Source: Methylophilus sp. Leaf416 (GTDB lineage: Bacteria > Pseudomonadota > Gammaproteobacteria > Burkholderiales > Methylophilaceae). Taken from it: DNA of 64,000 nt. The position numbers were made by a program, and so were the translations under genes. Location of the stretch: contig NZ_LMQS01000002.1 of NCBI RefSeq assembly GCF_001424665.1, positions 310,001 through 374,000 on the forward strand, given 5' to 3'. Every line of letters begins with the position of its first letter. The first letter of the stretch is position 1. Shown one piece after another: positions 8,878 through 19,118 of the stretch. The notes beneath the pieces were generated by a model. It ran no database searches and had not been told where the DNA came from. It saw only the letters and a program-made list of their open reading frames with translations.

Positions 8878-9354
8878 TCAAGATGCGGCCTCTTTTAGCA
8901 ATTGCTCCAACCAGCGCTTGCTAACAGGACCGCGTTTCACTTTATACAATTGCCCATCAGGCTTATAGATATAGGTAGTAGGTAATACTTCGGGCTCCGG
9001 CACTGGTTTCTTTTGCGTACTGCCCAAGATAATGGGATACGAAATCAGCATATCTTCCGCAAAGTCAGTCACAGACTTTTCAGTTTTGTATTGCACCGCC
9101 ACACCCAGCACCATGACATTTTTCAGCCGTTGCTCATCATAAAATGCGACCAGTTCAGGCATTTCTTCCAGGCAGGGTGGGCACCAGGGTGCCCAGTAAT
9201 TGACCACCACCCATTGACCCCGGTAGCCAGATAATTTATGCGTTTTACCTGCCGTATCCTGCATGACCCATGTCTGGAGCGGGTCAGCTTGCAGGCTGAT
9301 CATCCAAAGCATGCCAAGTAATCCTATGCATAAGTTAAAACGGTTACCGCCCAT
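8878..9354 (-). CDS. TlpA-like periplasmic thioredoxin-fold protein
   Basis: A 158-residue thioredoxin-fold protein with an N-terminal signal or anchor (about residues 1-24). The WAPWCPPCLEEMPEL block has the CPPC redox site typical of TlpA/ResA proteins, which act in disulfide reduction and cytochrome c maturation outside the cytoplasm. I use the ATG at 9354 because it has AAAGG nine bases upstream; the frame could open further up at 9405 but lacks such a site there. It converges on the DUF3579 gene. A role in cytochrome maturation is plausible in a cell with XoxG-type cytochromes but unproved. Confidence 0.85.
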   Translation of the reverse strand: MGGNRFNLCIGLLGMLWMISLQADPLQTWVMQDTAGKTHKLSGYRGQWVVVNYWAPWCPPCLEEMPELVAFYDEQRLKNVMVLGVAVQYKTEKSVTDFAEDMLISYPIILGSTQKKPVPEPEVLPTTYIYKPDGQLYKVKRGPVSKRWLEQLLKEAAS

Positions 9355-9430
9355 AATTACCTTTAACTCGAACTTTCTGCTATTGAAAACCACACAATAG
9401 AACACATATAAGGCTATGTTTGAAAAAAAC

Positions 9431-9460
9431 TTGATTCTGCTGGAAATCTGTTGCTATACT
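9431..9460 (+). promoter_or_regulatory. trxA promoter
   Basis: TTGATT (9431-9436), an 18-base spacer, then TATACT (9455-9460). The start site would fall near 9467, leaving a leader of about 140 bases before the trxA ATG at 9605. Confidence 0.55.
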
Positions 9461-9604
9461 TGCTGCAAACACTTTTAGTAATTTCATATTTTCAGCAAAT
9501 TACTAATTCAAACTATTTTAGCCAAACAATATTTAGCGCCAACATCAGAATTTTTCTGTGCAATTCCACTCTATCAATTCTTCACCCATTCTTACGAGGC
9601 AATA

Positions 9605-9931
9605 ATGAGCGACAACATTACCCATTTAAGCGATGCCAGCTTTGAACAGGAAGTTTTACAATCTACGGTTCCGGTACTGGTTGATTACTGGGCTGAATGG
9701 TGTGGCCCTTGTAAAATGATTGCACCTATCCTGGATGATATCAGCAAAGAATACGCTGGCCGCCTGAAAGTTGCCAAACTGAATATCGATGATAACCAGA
9801 ATACGCCACCTAAGTATGGCATTCGTGGGATCCCTACTTTAATGCTGTTTAAAAACGGCAATGTAGAGGCCACAAAAGTAGGCGCACTCTCCAAGTCTCA
9901 ACTCAGCGCGTTTATCGACAGCAATATTTAA
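9605..9931 (+). CDS. trxA: Thioredoxin 1
   Basis: A 108-residue classical thioredoxin: [21 protein letters not shown] carries the WCGPC active site, and [14 protein letters not shown] carries the cis-proline loop. It reduces cytoplasmic protein disulfides with thioredoxin reductase. A GAGG ribosome-binding site precedes the ATG, a hairpin terminator follows at 9940, and rho comes next. The trxA-rho neighbourhood is widespread in proteobacteria. Confidence 0.97.
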   Translation: MSDNITHLSDASFEQEVLQSTVPVLVDYWAEWCGPCKMIAPILDDISKEYAGRLKVAKLNIDDNQNTPPKYGIRGIPTLMLFKNGNVEATKVGALSKSQLSAFIDSNI

Positions 9932-9939
9932 TCCATTCA

Positions 9940-9972
9940 CCCGGTTTCAAATAACTTCGAAACCGGGTTTTC
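9940..9972 (+). terminator. terminator after trxA
   Basis: A CCCGGTTTC/GAAACCGGG stem (9940-9948 and 9959-9967) followed by TTTTCTCTT. Confidence 0.8.
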
Positions 9973-10011
9973 TCTTCTTATTCTCCGACGTCTCAATCTA
10001 GCGAGTCACTC

Positions 10012-11271
10012 ATGCACTTATCCGACTTAAAACATCTCCCCGTTACCGAACTGGTAGAAATGGCCACCAGTAACGAAATCGAAAATGCTAGCCGCATGCG
10101 CAAGCAAGACCTGATTTTTGCCATTTTGAAAAACAAAGCAAAAAAAGGCGACAGCATTTTTGGAGATGGGACGTTGGAAGTGCTGCCAGACGGTTTTGGC
10201 TTTTTGCGCTCACCTGATACTTCTTACCTGGCCGGTCCGGATGATATTTATGTGTCTCCCTCGCAAATCCGCCGTTTCAACCTGCATACAGGGGACAGCA
10301 TTCAGGGTGAGATTCGCACCCCAAAAGATGGCGAGCGTTATTTTGCGTTAGTTAAAGTAGACAGCGTTAATGGCGAAGCGCCAGAGAATACCAAGCACAA
10401 GATACTGTTTGAGAACTTAACACCATTATTCCCAACCATTCCGCTCACACTTGAGCGTGATATTCGCGGTGAAGAGAACATCACCAGCCGCATGATCGAT
10501 ATCATTGCACCAATCGGCAGAGGCCAGCGTGCCTTGCTGGTGGCCAGCCCGAAAAGCGGTAAAACGGTCATGCTGCAAAATGTGGCACATGCCATTACAG
10601 CCAACCATCCTGACTGTGTGATGATTGTATTGCTGATTGATGAGCGTCCGGAAGAAGTGACAGAAATGACCCGCTCGGTACGCGGTGAAGTGGTCGCTTC
10701 AACCTTTGACGAGCCGGCAACACGTCACGTACAGGTCGCAGAAATGGTGCTCGAAAAAGCCAAGCGCCTGGTCGAACACAAAAAAGATGTAGTCATTCTT
10801 TTAGACTCCATTACCCGCCTGGCCCGTGCATACAACACAGTCATTCCATCATCCGGCAAAGTATTAACCGGTGGTGTGGATGCAAATGCCTTGCAAAAAC
10901 CAAAACGTTTCTTCGGTGCGGCACGTAATGTGGAGGAAGGTGGCTCACTCACCATCATCGCCACTGCACTGGTAGACACTGGCTCTCGTATGGATGATGT
11001 CATTTACGAAGAGTTTAAAGGTACCGGCAACATGGAAATCCACCTGGATAGACGCATGGCCGAGAAACGTATTTATCCAGCCATTAACGTTAATAAATCC
11101 GGTACCCGCCGTGAAGAGTTGTTGCTGGATAAAGATATACTGCAAAAAATCTGGGTATTGCGCAAATTGCTCTACCCTATGGATGACCTTGAAGCGATGG
11201 AATTCTTGCTGGATAAAATCAAGGCCACTAAAACCAATAACGACTTTTTTGACAGCATGCGCCGCGGTTAA
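10012..11271 (+). CDS. rho: Transcription termination factor Rho
   Basis: A 419-residue hexameric RNA helicase that ends Rho-dependent transcripts. The N-terminal helical region, the cold-shock-like RNA-binding domain ([17 protein letters not shown]) and the RecA-like ATPase core with Walker A (SPKSGKT, about residue 180) and Walker B ([11 protein letters not shown]) are intact, as are the Q-loop and the [18 protein letters not shown] region. The length equals that of E. coli Rho within a residue. Confidence 0.98.
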   Translation: MHLSDLKHLPVTELVEMATSNEIENASRMRKQDLIFAILKNKAKKGDSIFGDGTLEVLPDGFGFLRSPDTSYLAGPDDIYVSPSQIRRFNLHTGDSIQGEIRTPKDGERYFALVKVDSVNGEAPENTKHKILFENLTPLFPTIPLTLERDIRGEENITSRMIDIIAPIGRGQRALLVASPKSGKTVMLQNVAHAITANHPDCVMIVLLIDERPEEVTEMTRSVRGEVVASTFDEPATRHVQVAEMVLEKAKRLVEHKKDVVILLDSITRLARAYNTVIPSSGKVLTGGVDANALQKPKRFFGAARNVEEGGSLTIIATALVDTGSRMDDVIYEEFKGTGNMEIHLDRRMAEKRIYPAINVNKSGTRREELLLDKDILQKIWVLRKLLYPMDDLEAMEFLLDKIKATKTNNDFFDSMRRG

Positions 11272-11305
11272 TGTTAGATAGCGTTGAATTATTACGAGAA
11301 ATCTA

Positions 11306-11334
11306 TTGATTAATAGAATGAATTGGGTGATAAT
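11306..11334 (+). promoter_or_regulatory. rpmE promoter
   Basis: TTGATT (11306-11311), a 17-base spacer and GATAAT (11329-11334), lying between rho and rpmE. The start would be near 11341, about 33 bases before the rpmE ATG. Confidence 0.55.
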
Positions 11335-11373
11335 CGCGCGCTTACCGCAACTGCTTAAAGATAGAGAGAAAGC

Positions 11374-11574
11374 ATGAAAGCCGACATTCACCCAACATAC
11401 CCAGAAATTAACGTCACCTGTAGCTGTGGCAATAAATTCAAAACCCGTTCTACCAGCGGCAAAGATCTGAGCATCGAAGTATGTTCACAATGCCACCCTT
11501 TCTACACTGGCAAACAGAAGATTGTGGATACCGCTGGTCGCGTTGAGAAATTCCGCCAAAAATACGGCATGTAA
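11374..11574 (+). CDS. rpmE: 50S ribosomal protein L31
   Basis: A 66-residue L31 of the zinc-binding (C+) type: CSCGNKF supplies two cysteines and [13 protein letters not shown] the other two. The C+ form stores zinc and is replaced by a C- paralogue during zinc starvation in many bacteria; no paralogue is in this window. A strong hairpin terminator follows. Confidence 0.96.
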   Translation: MKADIHPTYPEINVTCSCGNKFKTRSTSGKDLSIEVCSQCHPFYTGKQKIVDTAGRVEKFRQKYGM

Positions 11575-11592
11575 TTGGGTGGAATGTATTCT

Positions 11593-11625
11593 AAAAAGGC
11601 AGCATGGCTGCCTTTTTTGTTTTTA
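11593..11625 (+). terminator. terminator after rpmE
   Basis: AAAAAGGCAGC, a 3-base loop, GCTGCCTTTTTT and further T residues. Confidence 0.88.
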
Positions 11626-11709
11626 ACGCATGCTACTTTATCTTGTTTACCCCTGATGGTTTACACTAGATAGCAGCATAGGCACATAACTTGAGCACAC
11701 AGCAGACAC

Positions 11710-13377
11710 ATGCAGTTTTTTATTGATCACGATTGGCAGGAAAATATGGCCACTCCGCGCGCCAAGGTGGGGGAACGGGCCAAAACACACCTGCTGATTC
11801 TGCTATGTACCATCTGGTTATGCGTAGGCTTAATCGGTCACTCACCATGGAAACCTTTCGAATCGCAATCGGCCAGCATTATCCAAAGCCTGATTGACCA
11901 CCCCTTTTTATCAGCACAAAGCTGGACCGATGGTCACTGGATTGCGCCGGTGTCTGCAGGGCACCCAGCACTTGAAACCCCTCCGCTGTTTTACTGGGTT
12001 GCTACCGCATTTTCACAAACCCTCTCCCCTTTATTACCGATTCATGATGCGGCACGCTTAAGCGTGGGTATCTGGATGCTGGTCACGCTGCTGATGATGG
12101 GATTGAGTGGCCGTGAATTATGGAACTTGGGTGCAGGACGACAGACCAACTTTATATTTATCGGCTGTCTGGGGCTAGTGGTCAGCGCACATACCATCAT
12201 GCCAGAAGTAGCTGCGCTCAGCGGCATCAGCATGGCCTTTTATGCATTGACGCTGGTGATACGCAAACCGGTAAGGGCAATGTGGTTGCTTGCTGGCGGA
12301 TTACTGATTGCCTTTTTATCAGCAGGATTATTACCCGCTGCCATGGTTGCGGGGACTACTGCAGGGGTGATTTTCTTGCCTGTGATACGGCAGCGTATGG
12401 AGGCCAAACGTGCTTTACTGCTTGGCATCACACTGGCATTACCCGGCATTATACTGTGGTGCCTGTTATGTCAGCAGTGGGCAAATGGCTTGTGGGCGGC
12501 CTGGTGGGCAACGCAGGTGACTGTACAAATACCAAGTAACCATGTGTATTTTATGCGGACGCTTGCTTGGTACGCATGGCCGGCCTTGCCGCTTGCATTA
12601 TGGGGAATCTGGCGCTTCAGGCATGCAGTGCTGAACACTTACCGCTTTCAGCTCAGCCTGATTTTTTTTGTATGGGCATTCGTGCTAATCGGTTTTTTCA
12701 GTGATCGCAGCGAAGTAAATGCCTTGCCGCTGCTGATACCGCTAACGGCTTTGGCGGCTGGTAGCATAGAAACCCTTAAGCGCGGCGCAGCGGGCGCATT
12801 AAACTGGTTTGGCCTGATTTTATTCGGCTTGCTGATCGCGATTGCCTGGTTAGGGTGGTGGGCGATGCTAACGGGTCATCCGATCAGACTTTACCAGCGT
12901 CTGGCTTACTTGTCTGGCCTGCAAACCATCCAGCTTAGTGTGCTTTACGGTGCCATTGCAGTGGCGGTGACATTGATCTGGTTATCCGGCGTGATACGTT
13001 CCAAGCACTCCAACCGCTCCAGTGCGACTAACTGGGCTATCGGCATGACCTGTGCATGGACTGTATTTATGAGTTTATGGTTACCGATGATAGAAGCGGC
13101 CCGTACTTACCAGCCTATTTTTGAAGATATGCGTAATCATTTGCCTGCACACTACCGCTGTATCAGCAGCCGCAATATTGGTTCTTCACAAGCAGACTTG
13201 CTGCATTACCACGCCGGCATTCGTCTAACAGCAGAATCAGCAGGGTGTGACTTGCTGCTAATTGAGGATCAGCCAGGTAAGCGCCACACCTCACCAGGCA
13301 CGGAGTGGTCGTTAATTTGGGAGGGTGAGCAAAGCCGCCAGAGTAAAGAGTCTTACAGGCTGCTTCAGCATCGTTAA
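11710..13377 (+). CDS. ArnT-like GT-C glycosyltransferase (GT39/83 family)
   Basis: A 555-residue polytopic membrane protein with about 10-12 membrane helices and a soluble C-terminal part (about 470-555). The first periplasmic loop has GHSPWKPFESQSASI, matching the conserved first loop of ArnT/PMT-type enzymes, which transfer sugars from polyprenyl-phosphate to lipid A or proteins. The usual acidic pair in that loop appears here as Phe-Glu, so one acidic residue is replaced. ATG codons at 11710 and 11755 are both possible; the second would start just before the charged stretch that precedes the first helix. The donor and acceptor are unknown. Confidence 0.75.
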   Translation: MQFFIDHDWQENMATPRAKVGERAKTHLLILLCTIWLCVGLIGHSPWKPFESQSASIIQSLIDHPFLSAQSWTDGHWIAPVSAGHPALETPPLFYWVATAFSQTLSPLLPIHDAARLSVGIWMLVTLLMMGLSGRELWNLGAGRQTNFIFIGCLGLVVSAHTIMPEVAALSGISMAFYALTLVIRKPVRAMWLLAGGLLIAFLSAGLLPAAMVAGTTAGVIFLPVIRQRMEAKRALLLGITLALPGIILWCLLCQQWANGLWAAWWATQVTVQIPSNHVYFMRTLAWYAWPALPLALWGIWRFRHAVLNTYRFQLSLIFFVWAFVLIGFFSDRSEVNALPLLIPLTALAAGSIETLKRGAAGALNWFGLILFGLLIAIAWLGWWAMLTGHPIRLYQRLAYLSGLQTIQLSVLYGAIAVAVTLIWLSGVIRSKHSNRSSATNWAIGMTCAWTVFMSLWLPMIEAARTYQPIFEDMRNHLPAHYRCISSRNIGSSQADLLHYHAGIRLTAESAGCDLLLIEDQPGKRHTSPGTEWSLIWEGEQSRQSKESYRLLQHR

Positions 13378-13402
13378 TCTATAGACGTTAACGCAGAATG
13401 AT

Positions 13403-13621
13403 TCAAGCTTGAATATGTTGCTGAATGGCAGCCAAAACCTTGGGGTGCAAGCCCGCGCCCTGCTGTTGTTGCACATGCGCCACCAGCGATTTAATCATCA
13501 CCGAGTTCCAGAATTTTTTCAAATGACTGGCAATTTCCAGCTTGGCATCTTCCACATCCGGATTTGCCTCAAAAAAATCGCCAATCTGGTTGGCCATTTT
13601 GATTAATTTATCGACTTCCAT
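13403..13621 (-). CDS. fdsD: Formate dehydrogenase delta subunit FdsD
   Basis: A 72-residue protein: LIKMANQIGDFFEANPDVEDA near the start, HLKKFWNS in the middle and LVAHVQQQQGAGLHPKVLAAIQ at the end. This fits the small FdsD family encoded at the end of NAD-linked formate dehydrogenase operons. It probably assists assembly or activity of the Fds complex. It lies 96 bases after fdsC on the same strand, and its stop is only 26 bases from the end of the convergent glycosyltransferase gene. Confidence 0.88.
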   Translation of the reverse strand: MEVDKLIKMANQIGDFFEANPDVEDAKLEIASHLKKFWNSVMIKSLVAHVQQQQGAGLHPKVLAAIQQHIQA

Positions 13622-13717
13622 CGCTTGCTCTTTTCAAATCAACAATCAGTTAACTGTTCAATCACAGATATCAACACCGAATAAGCAGAATTATCTTTTC
13701 TTCGATTCGATTTAAAT

Positions 13718-14614
13718 CTAGCCTGTTAATTCGCCATGGTAAACCACGCACTGTGCTGGCCTGGCAAACCCTACCAGCAAAAAATCCTGTTCTTGTGCCA
13801 GATTCACCGCTAATGCTGTCGGGGCAGAGATAGCTACTAATGCCCGGCCACCGGCCATAGAAACTTTTTGTACCATTTCATAACTGGCGCGGCTGGTTGT
13901 CAGCACCCAGTGCTTGCTCCATAACTCGCCAAACTTAAGATTCTGCCGCAACAATAATCCAATGAGTTTATCCAGCGCATTATGCCTGCCGACATCCTCA
14001 CGCACATGCAATACGTCGCCCTGGTCATTGACGATTGCACACGCATGGGTTGCTCCGGTGATTTGCTGTAGCGGTTGCTGCGATTTGAGTTGCGCTATGG
14101 CAGTATCAATCGCTTGCAGTGAAAGGTTGGGCCTAGATGTTGTTGGCAGTGAAGGAATCTTGAAAACCTGGTCCAGGCTTTCCGCACCACATAAACCGCA
14201 GCCGGTACGGCCAGTCAGGTTACGCCGTTGCTCTTTGAGCGCCGCAAACTGTGCCGTGGCTAACTCGATATGCAATTCAATGCCCTTCAACAGACCATTA
14301 GCATGATGGATGGCTTTTGCGTCGATTCCGTAAATTTGCGCGCGCTCGCTAATAATGCCTTCGGTAAATGAAAACCCGTAGGCAAAGTCTTCCAGGTCAG
14401 CTGGCGTTGCAAGCATCACCACGTGCGAAATGCCGTTATACACCAGCGCGACCGGTACTTCTTGTGCAAGCGTATCCACCACGCTTTGTGGTTGCCCATT
14501 ACGCCAGCGGGTTACCTCAAATTCGTGGCCTGCTTGATAAGCAGTGAGTGGCTGCCAATCGTTGCTTGTGTCCGCGATTGGGCAGTCATCATATTCAATT
14601 GCTGGTTGAGCCAT
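13718..14614 (-). CDS. fdhD: FdhD/FdsC, formate dehydrogenase sulfurtransferase
   Basis: A 298-residue FdhD family protein, which passes sulfur to the molybdenum cofactor so that formate dehydrogenase is active. TGRTGCGLCGAESL holds the conserved CxxC, and HVREDVGRHNALDKLIG and LTTSRASYEMVQKVSMAGG are family signatures. I use the ATG at 14614, whose first base is the last base of the fdsA stop (TGATG); the frame stays open upstream to 14692 but only inside fdsA. In fds operons this gene is often called fdsC. Confidence 0.94.
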   Translation of the reverse strand: MAQPAIEYDDCPIADTSNDWQPLTAYQAGHEFEVTRWRNGQPQSVVDTLAQEVPVALVYNGISHVVMLATPADLEDFAYGFSFTEGIISERAQIYGIDAKAIHHANGLLKGIELHIELATAQFAALKEQRRNLTGRTGCGLCGAESLDQVFKIPSLPTTSRPNLSLQAIDTAIAQLKSQQPLQQITGATHACAIVNDQGDVLHVREDVGRHNALDKLIGLLLRQNLKFGELWSKHWVLTTSRASYEMVQKVSMAGGRALVAISAPTALAVNLAQEQDFLLVGFARPAQCVVYHGELTG

Positions 14615-17535
14615 CAGGAAACAACCGTTTGCGGATCCATCCCCGACAATTCGATTTGCGTATCGCTGAAGGTGCGGTAGTCTTTCTGCCACTCTGACAA
14701 CTGGTTCACCTTGGTTACCTGCACCGCTGTCACTTTATATTCCGGGCAATTGGTGGCCCAGTCGGAGTTATCGGTAGTGATCACATTGGCGCCAGATTCA
14801 GGGTGGTGGAAAGTAGTGTACACCACGCCCGGCTGCACGCGCTCGGTGATCTTGGCGCGCAACACCGTTTGGCCGGCACGGCTGCTTATACCTACCCAGT
14901 CACCTTCCAGAATGCCGCGGTCTTCAGCATCATGTGGATGGATCTCAATCTTGTCTTCCGTATGCCAGACTACATTTTCAGTACGGCGCGTTTGCGCACC
15001 AACGTTATATTGCGACAGGATGCGGCCGGTCGTCAGGATCAACGGGAATTTTCCGTTGACGCGTTCAGTCGTAGGCACATATTGCGTGACGAAGAATTTA
15101 CCTTTGCCGCGTACAAACTCTTCGACGTGCATGGTCGGCGTACCAGTCGGCGCTTCATCATTACAAGGCCACTGGATACTACCCAGTTCATCCAGTTTTT
15201 TGAAACTCACCCCTTTAAAAGTAGGTGTCAGCGCTGCAATTTCATCCATGATGTCGCTGGCATGGTTGTAATGCATAGGGTAACCCAATGCCTCTGAGAA
15301 CTTGGCTGTAATCTCCCAGTCCTCCAAACCAGCTTCGTGCTTGCCATCTTCCCTGAGACCATTTTTTGGCGTCATCACCTTACGCACCGGCGAGATACGA
15401 CGCTCGGCATTAGTAAAGGTACCATTTTTCTCGAGGAAAGAAGCACCGGGGAAAAATACGTGCGCAAACTTCGCTGTTTCGTTCAGGAACAAGTCCTGCA
15501 CAATCACGCATTCCATATTCTCCAGCGCATGCGTCACGTGCTGGGTATCCGGATCAGATTGCGCGATATCTTCACCAACGCAATAAACAGCTTTAAAGCT
15601 GCCTTCAGCCGCCAGGTCCAGCATGTTAGGGATACGCAATCCTGGGTCTGCGCTCAAAGGAACCCCCCAGGCTGCTTCAAACAATGCGCGCGTTTCGTCA
15701 TCTGACACATGGCGATAACCGGGGAACTCATGCGGCATGGAGCCCATATCACAAGAACCTTGAACGTTATTCTGTCCACGCAACGGGTTGACGCCTACGC
15801 CTTCGCGGCCAATATTACCGGTCGCCATCGCCAGGTTGGCGATACCCATCACGGTGGTTGAGCCCTGGCTATGTTCAGTCACGCCCAGGCCATAATAAAT
15901 AGCAGCATTACCTCCCGTCGCAAACAGGCGCGCGGCTTCGCGTACTTTTTGCGGATCCAGTCCTAAATCTTTGGCCAGCGCCTCAGGTGAATTTTCCGGT
16001 TTGGCAACAAAGTCACGCCAGGCCACGAAAGAATCCCATTCGCAACGCTCTTTGACAAAGTCCTCTTTAACCAAACCTTCGGTGACTACGACATGTGCCA
16101 ATGCACTGATCAGTGCGACATTGGTACCTGGGCGCAAATTGAGGTGATAGTCCGCACGAATATGAGGTGAATTTTCTACCAGGTCAATCGCACGCGGGTC
16201 GGCTACGATAAGTTTGGCGCCTTCACGCAGGCGGCGTTTCATCAATGAGCCGAAGACTGGATGACCGTCGGTTGGATTGGCGCCCATGACAAAAATCACA
16301 TCCGACTTCATCACGGAATCAAAGGTCTGTGTACCGGCAGATTCCCCCAGTGTTTGTTTTAAACCATAACCAGTCGGGCTGTGGCAAACGCGCGCGCAGG
16401 TATCTACGTTATTACTGCCGAATACAGCGCGAATCAGCTTCTGCGTCACGTAGACTTCTTCGTTAGTACAACGGCTGGAAGTAATGCCACCGACTGCATC
16501 TTTACCATATTGAGCCTGGATACGTTGAATTTCACTGGCAGCATAGTTAATCGCCTCATCCCAGCCCACTTTTTGCCATGGATCATGAATGCTCTTGCGT
16601 ATCATCGGGGTGGTGATACGGTCAGCATGGGTTGCATAGCCCCAGGCAAAACGGCCTTTAACGCAACTATGTCCATGGTTGGCGCCACCTTCTTTGGTCG
16701 GCGTCATACGTACCACTTCTTCGCCCTTCATTTCGGCATCAAAGCTGCAACCGACACCGCAATAAGCACACGTGGTGGTCACGCTATGTTCTGGCGTACC
16801 TGCTGCTATCACGGTTTTTTCCATCAGGGTAGCAGTAGGACAAGCCTGTACGCAGGCACCACAGGACACACATTCTGAATCGAGGAAATCCTGGTTACCA
16901 GCAGACACTTTGCTATCAAAGCCGCGGCCCTGTATGGTCAAGGCAAAGGTGCCTTGTGTTTCTTCGCAGGCACGCACACAGCGGGAACAGACGATGCATT
17001 TTGACGCATCAAACGTAAAGTAAGGGTTGGATTCGTCTTTAGCCTGACCAAGGTGATTCTCACCTTCATAGCCATAGCGGACCTCGCGCAGGCCTACTGC
17101 ACCTGCCATATCCTGCAATTCGCAATCACCGTTGGCGGCACAGGTCAAACAATCCAGTGGATGGTCGGAAATATATAATTCCATCACCCCACGGCGCACA
17201 TCGGCCAGTTTTGGTGTTTGCGTTTTGACTTTAATGCCTGAAGCGACAGGCGTCGTGCACGAAGCCGGGTAACCGCGACGACCTTCAATTTCCACCAGGC
17301 ACAGTCGGCAGGAGCCGAAAGCTTCCAGCGAATCGGTCGCACACAGTTTAGGTACGGTTACGCCACCCAATTGTGCCGCATGCATAATTGAAGTACCTTC
17401 AGGCACAGTCACGTCGACGCCGTCGATATTCAGCGTCACCATGACATCGCTGTCAGATTTTGGTGTGCCGTAATCTTTGTTCGCGTCGTACTTCAATACT
17501 GAATGTTGGGAAGGGGTATATTTGATGTCATCCAT
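14614..17535 (-). CDS. fdsA: NAD-dependent formate dehydrogenase, alpha (molybdenum) subunit
   Basis: A 973-residue catalytic subunit that oxidises formate to CO2. Cluster motifs run in order: a [2Fe-2S] ferredoxin-like domain (Cys65, 76, 79, 93), a His/Cys3 cluster motif (His125, Cys129, 132, 138), two [4Fe-4S] motifs (CIVCSRCVRAC and CVSCGACVQAC), then the molybdopterin domain starting at about 255 with CAYCGVGC. The catalytic position is Cys384-His385 in ARVCHSPTGYG, so this is a cysteine and not a selenocysteine enzyme. It sits between fdsB and fdhD. The soluble NAD-linked complex supplies most NADH from formate in methylotrophs. Confidence 0.97.
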   Translation of the reverse strand: MDDIKYTPSQHSVLKYDANKDYGTPKSDSDVMVTLNIDGVDVTVPEGTSIMHAAQLGGVTVPKLCATDSLEAFGSCRLCLVEIEGRRGYPASCTTPVASGIKVKTQTPKLADVRRGVMELYISDHPLDCLTCAANGDCELQDMAGAVGLREVRYGYEGENHLGQAKDESNPYFTFDASKCIVCSRCVRACEETQGTFALTIQGRGFDSKVSAGNQDFLDSECVSCGACVQACPTATLMEKTVIAAGTPEHSVTTTCAYCGVGCSFDAEMKGEEVVRMTPTKEGGANHGHSCVKGRFAWGYATHADRITTPMIRKSIHDPWQKVGWDEAINYAASEIQRIQAQYGKDAVGGITSSRCTNEEVYVTQKLIRAVFGSNNVDTCARVCHSPTGYGLKQTLGESAGTQTFDSVMKSDVIFVMGANPTDGHPVFGSLMKRRLREGAKLIVADPRAIDLVENSPHIRADYHLNLRPGTNVALISALAHVVVTEGLVKEDFVKERCEWDSFVAWRDFVAKPENSPEALAKDLGLDPQKVREAARLFATGGNAAIYYGLGVTEHSQGSTTVMGIANLAMATGNIGREGVGVNPLRGQNNVQGSCDMGSMPHEFPGYRHVSDDETRALFEAAWGVPLSADPGLRIPNMLDLAAEGSFKAVYCVGEDIAQSDPDTQHVTHALENMECVIVQDLFLNETAKFAHVFFPGASFLEKNGTFTNAERRISPVRKVMTPKNGLREDGKHEAGLEDWEITAKFSEALGYPMHYNHASDIMDEIAALTPTFKGVSFKKLDELGSIQWPCNDEAPTGTPTMHVEEFVRGKGKFFVTQYVPTTERVNGKFPLILTTGRILSQYNVGAQTRRTENVVWHTEDKIEIHPHDAEDRGILEGDWVGISSRAGQTVLRAKITERVQPGVVYTTFHHPESGANVITTDNSDWATNCPEYKVTAVQVTKVNQLSEWQKDYRTFSDTQIELSGMDPQTVVS

Positions 17536-17552
17536 AATGTCACCTTTACTGC

Positions 17553-19118
17553 CTAGGCAGCAGCTTCTTTATTACTCAGACCAAAATCTTCGGGGAAATG
17601 ATTCAGCGCACTTAGTACCGGGTAAGGCGTCATCCCACCCAGTGCGCATAAAGAACCATTCAGCATGGTGTCCGACAAGTCCCGCAGCAACTGCACATTC
17701 TGCGGATGATTTTTACCGGCCACAATTTTATCCATCACTTCGACGCCACGGGTAGAACCAATCCTGCACGGCGTGCATTTACCGCAGCTTTCAATGGCGC
17801 AGAATTCGAACGCGTAACGTGCCATTTTGGCCATATCCGCCGTCTCATCAAACGCCACGATGCCGCCATGACCGAGTACCGCCCAGATTTTGCCAAATTC
17901 TTCATAATCCAGCGGTGTATCAAACTGGCTTTCCGGCAGGTAAGCGCCTAATGGGCCACCAACCTGCACTGCGCGGATAGGTTTACCGGAGGCCGAGCCA
18001 CCGCCATAGTCATACAACAGCTCGCGCAAGGTGGCACCAAATGCCAGTTCAACCAATCCGGTTTGCTTCAGGTTACCCGCTAGCTGGATAGGTAGGGTGC
18101 CGCGTGACCTGCCCATGCCGTAATCGGCATAATATTGTGCGCCTTTATCCAGAATGATAGGCACGGTTGCCAGCGAAATTACGTTATTAACAATTGTCGG
18201 CTTGCCAAACAAACCTTCAATCGCAGGCAATGGTGGTTTGAAACGCACCAGGCCGCGTTTGCCTTCCAGGCTTTCCAGCAGCGATGTCTCTTCACCGCAG
18301 ACATAGGCGCCGGCGGCACGCCGTACTTCCAGATGAAAGGTTTTACCGGAACCCTGAATATTTTCACCCAGGTAGCCAGCTATATTTGCCCGGCGGATAG
18401 CTTCATTCAAGGTTTTGAGCGCATGCGGGTATTCGCTACGCAGATAGATATATCCCTGGGTAGCACCGACAGCGATACCGGCAATCGTCATCCCTTCGAT
18501 CAGGACAAACGGATCGTCTTCCATGATCATGCGGTCAGAATAAGTGCCGGAGTCCCCTTCATCGGCATTGCAGACCACATACTTCTGCTCTGCCGGTGCA
18601 TTCAGCACCGTATTCCATTTAATGCCGGTCGGGAAAGCTGCACCACCGCGGCCACGCAAACCGGAATCCGTGACTGCTTTCACAATGTCAGCCCCGCTCA
18701 ATGCCAGTGCATTTTTCAGGCCTTTGTAGCCATCATGGGCCAGATAATCTTCCAGCGATACCGGATCGGTAATCCCTACGCGGGTAAATGTCAGGCGTTG
18801 CTGTGTTTTCAACCAGGCAAGCTCTTCGGTTAATCCCAGATATAAAGGATGCCCTTTTGCAGAATCTGACAGTGCATTAATAAAATTTGCATCAAACAGA
18901 CTGGCAACATCTTTAGGTTGCACCGGGCCAAAAGCGACGCGACCTTCGGCAAGCTCCACTTCCACCAATGGCTCCAGCCAGAACAGTCCGCGTGAACCGT
19001 TACGGATCAGCTGTATATCAATACCTCTTGCTTGCGCTTCTGCCACTATGGCTTTGGCAGTGCGTTCGGCGCCTAGTGACAAGGCGGTCGAGTCAATCGG
19101 CACATATACCTTAACCAT
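17553..19118 (-). CDS. fdsB: Formate dehydrogenase beta (NADH-forming, FMN) subunit
   Basis: A 521-residue NuoF-like subunit with an extra N-terminal thioredoxin-like domain (about 1-110). The FMN/NAD-binding region has [16 protein letters not shown] and [14 protein letters not shown]; the [4Fe-4S] site is [12 protein letters not shown] near residue 440. It takes electrons from FdsA and reduces NAD+. I choose the ATG at 19118, which has GAGG eight bases upstream and overlaps the fdsG stop by 8 bases; a TTG further up at 19133 is also in frame. Confidence 0.96.
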   Translation of the reverse strand: MVKVYVPIDSTALSLGAERTAKAIVAEAQARGIDIQLIRNGSRGLFWLEPLVEVELAEGRVAFGPVQPKDVASLFDANFINALSDSAKGHPLYLGLTEELAWLKTQQRLTFTRVGITDPVSLEDYLAHDGYKGLKNALALSGADIVKAVTDSGLRGRGGAAFPTGIKWNTVLNAPAEQKYVVCNADEGDSGTYSDRMIMEDDPFVLIEGMTIAGIAVGATQGYIYLRSEYPHALKTLNEAIRRANIAGYLGENIQGSGKTFHLEVRRAAGAYVCGEETSLLESLEGKRGLVRFKPPLPAIEGLFGKPTIVNNVISLATVPIILDKGAQYYADYGMGRSRGTLPIQLAGNLKQTGLVELAFGATLRELLYDYGGGSASGKPIRAVQVGGPLGAYLPESQFDTPLDYEEFGKIWAVLGHGGIVAFDETADMAKMARYAFEFCAIESCGKCTPCRIGSTRGVEVMDKIVAGKNHPQNVQLLRDLSDTMLNGSLCALGGMTPYPVLSALNHFPEDFGLSNKEAAA

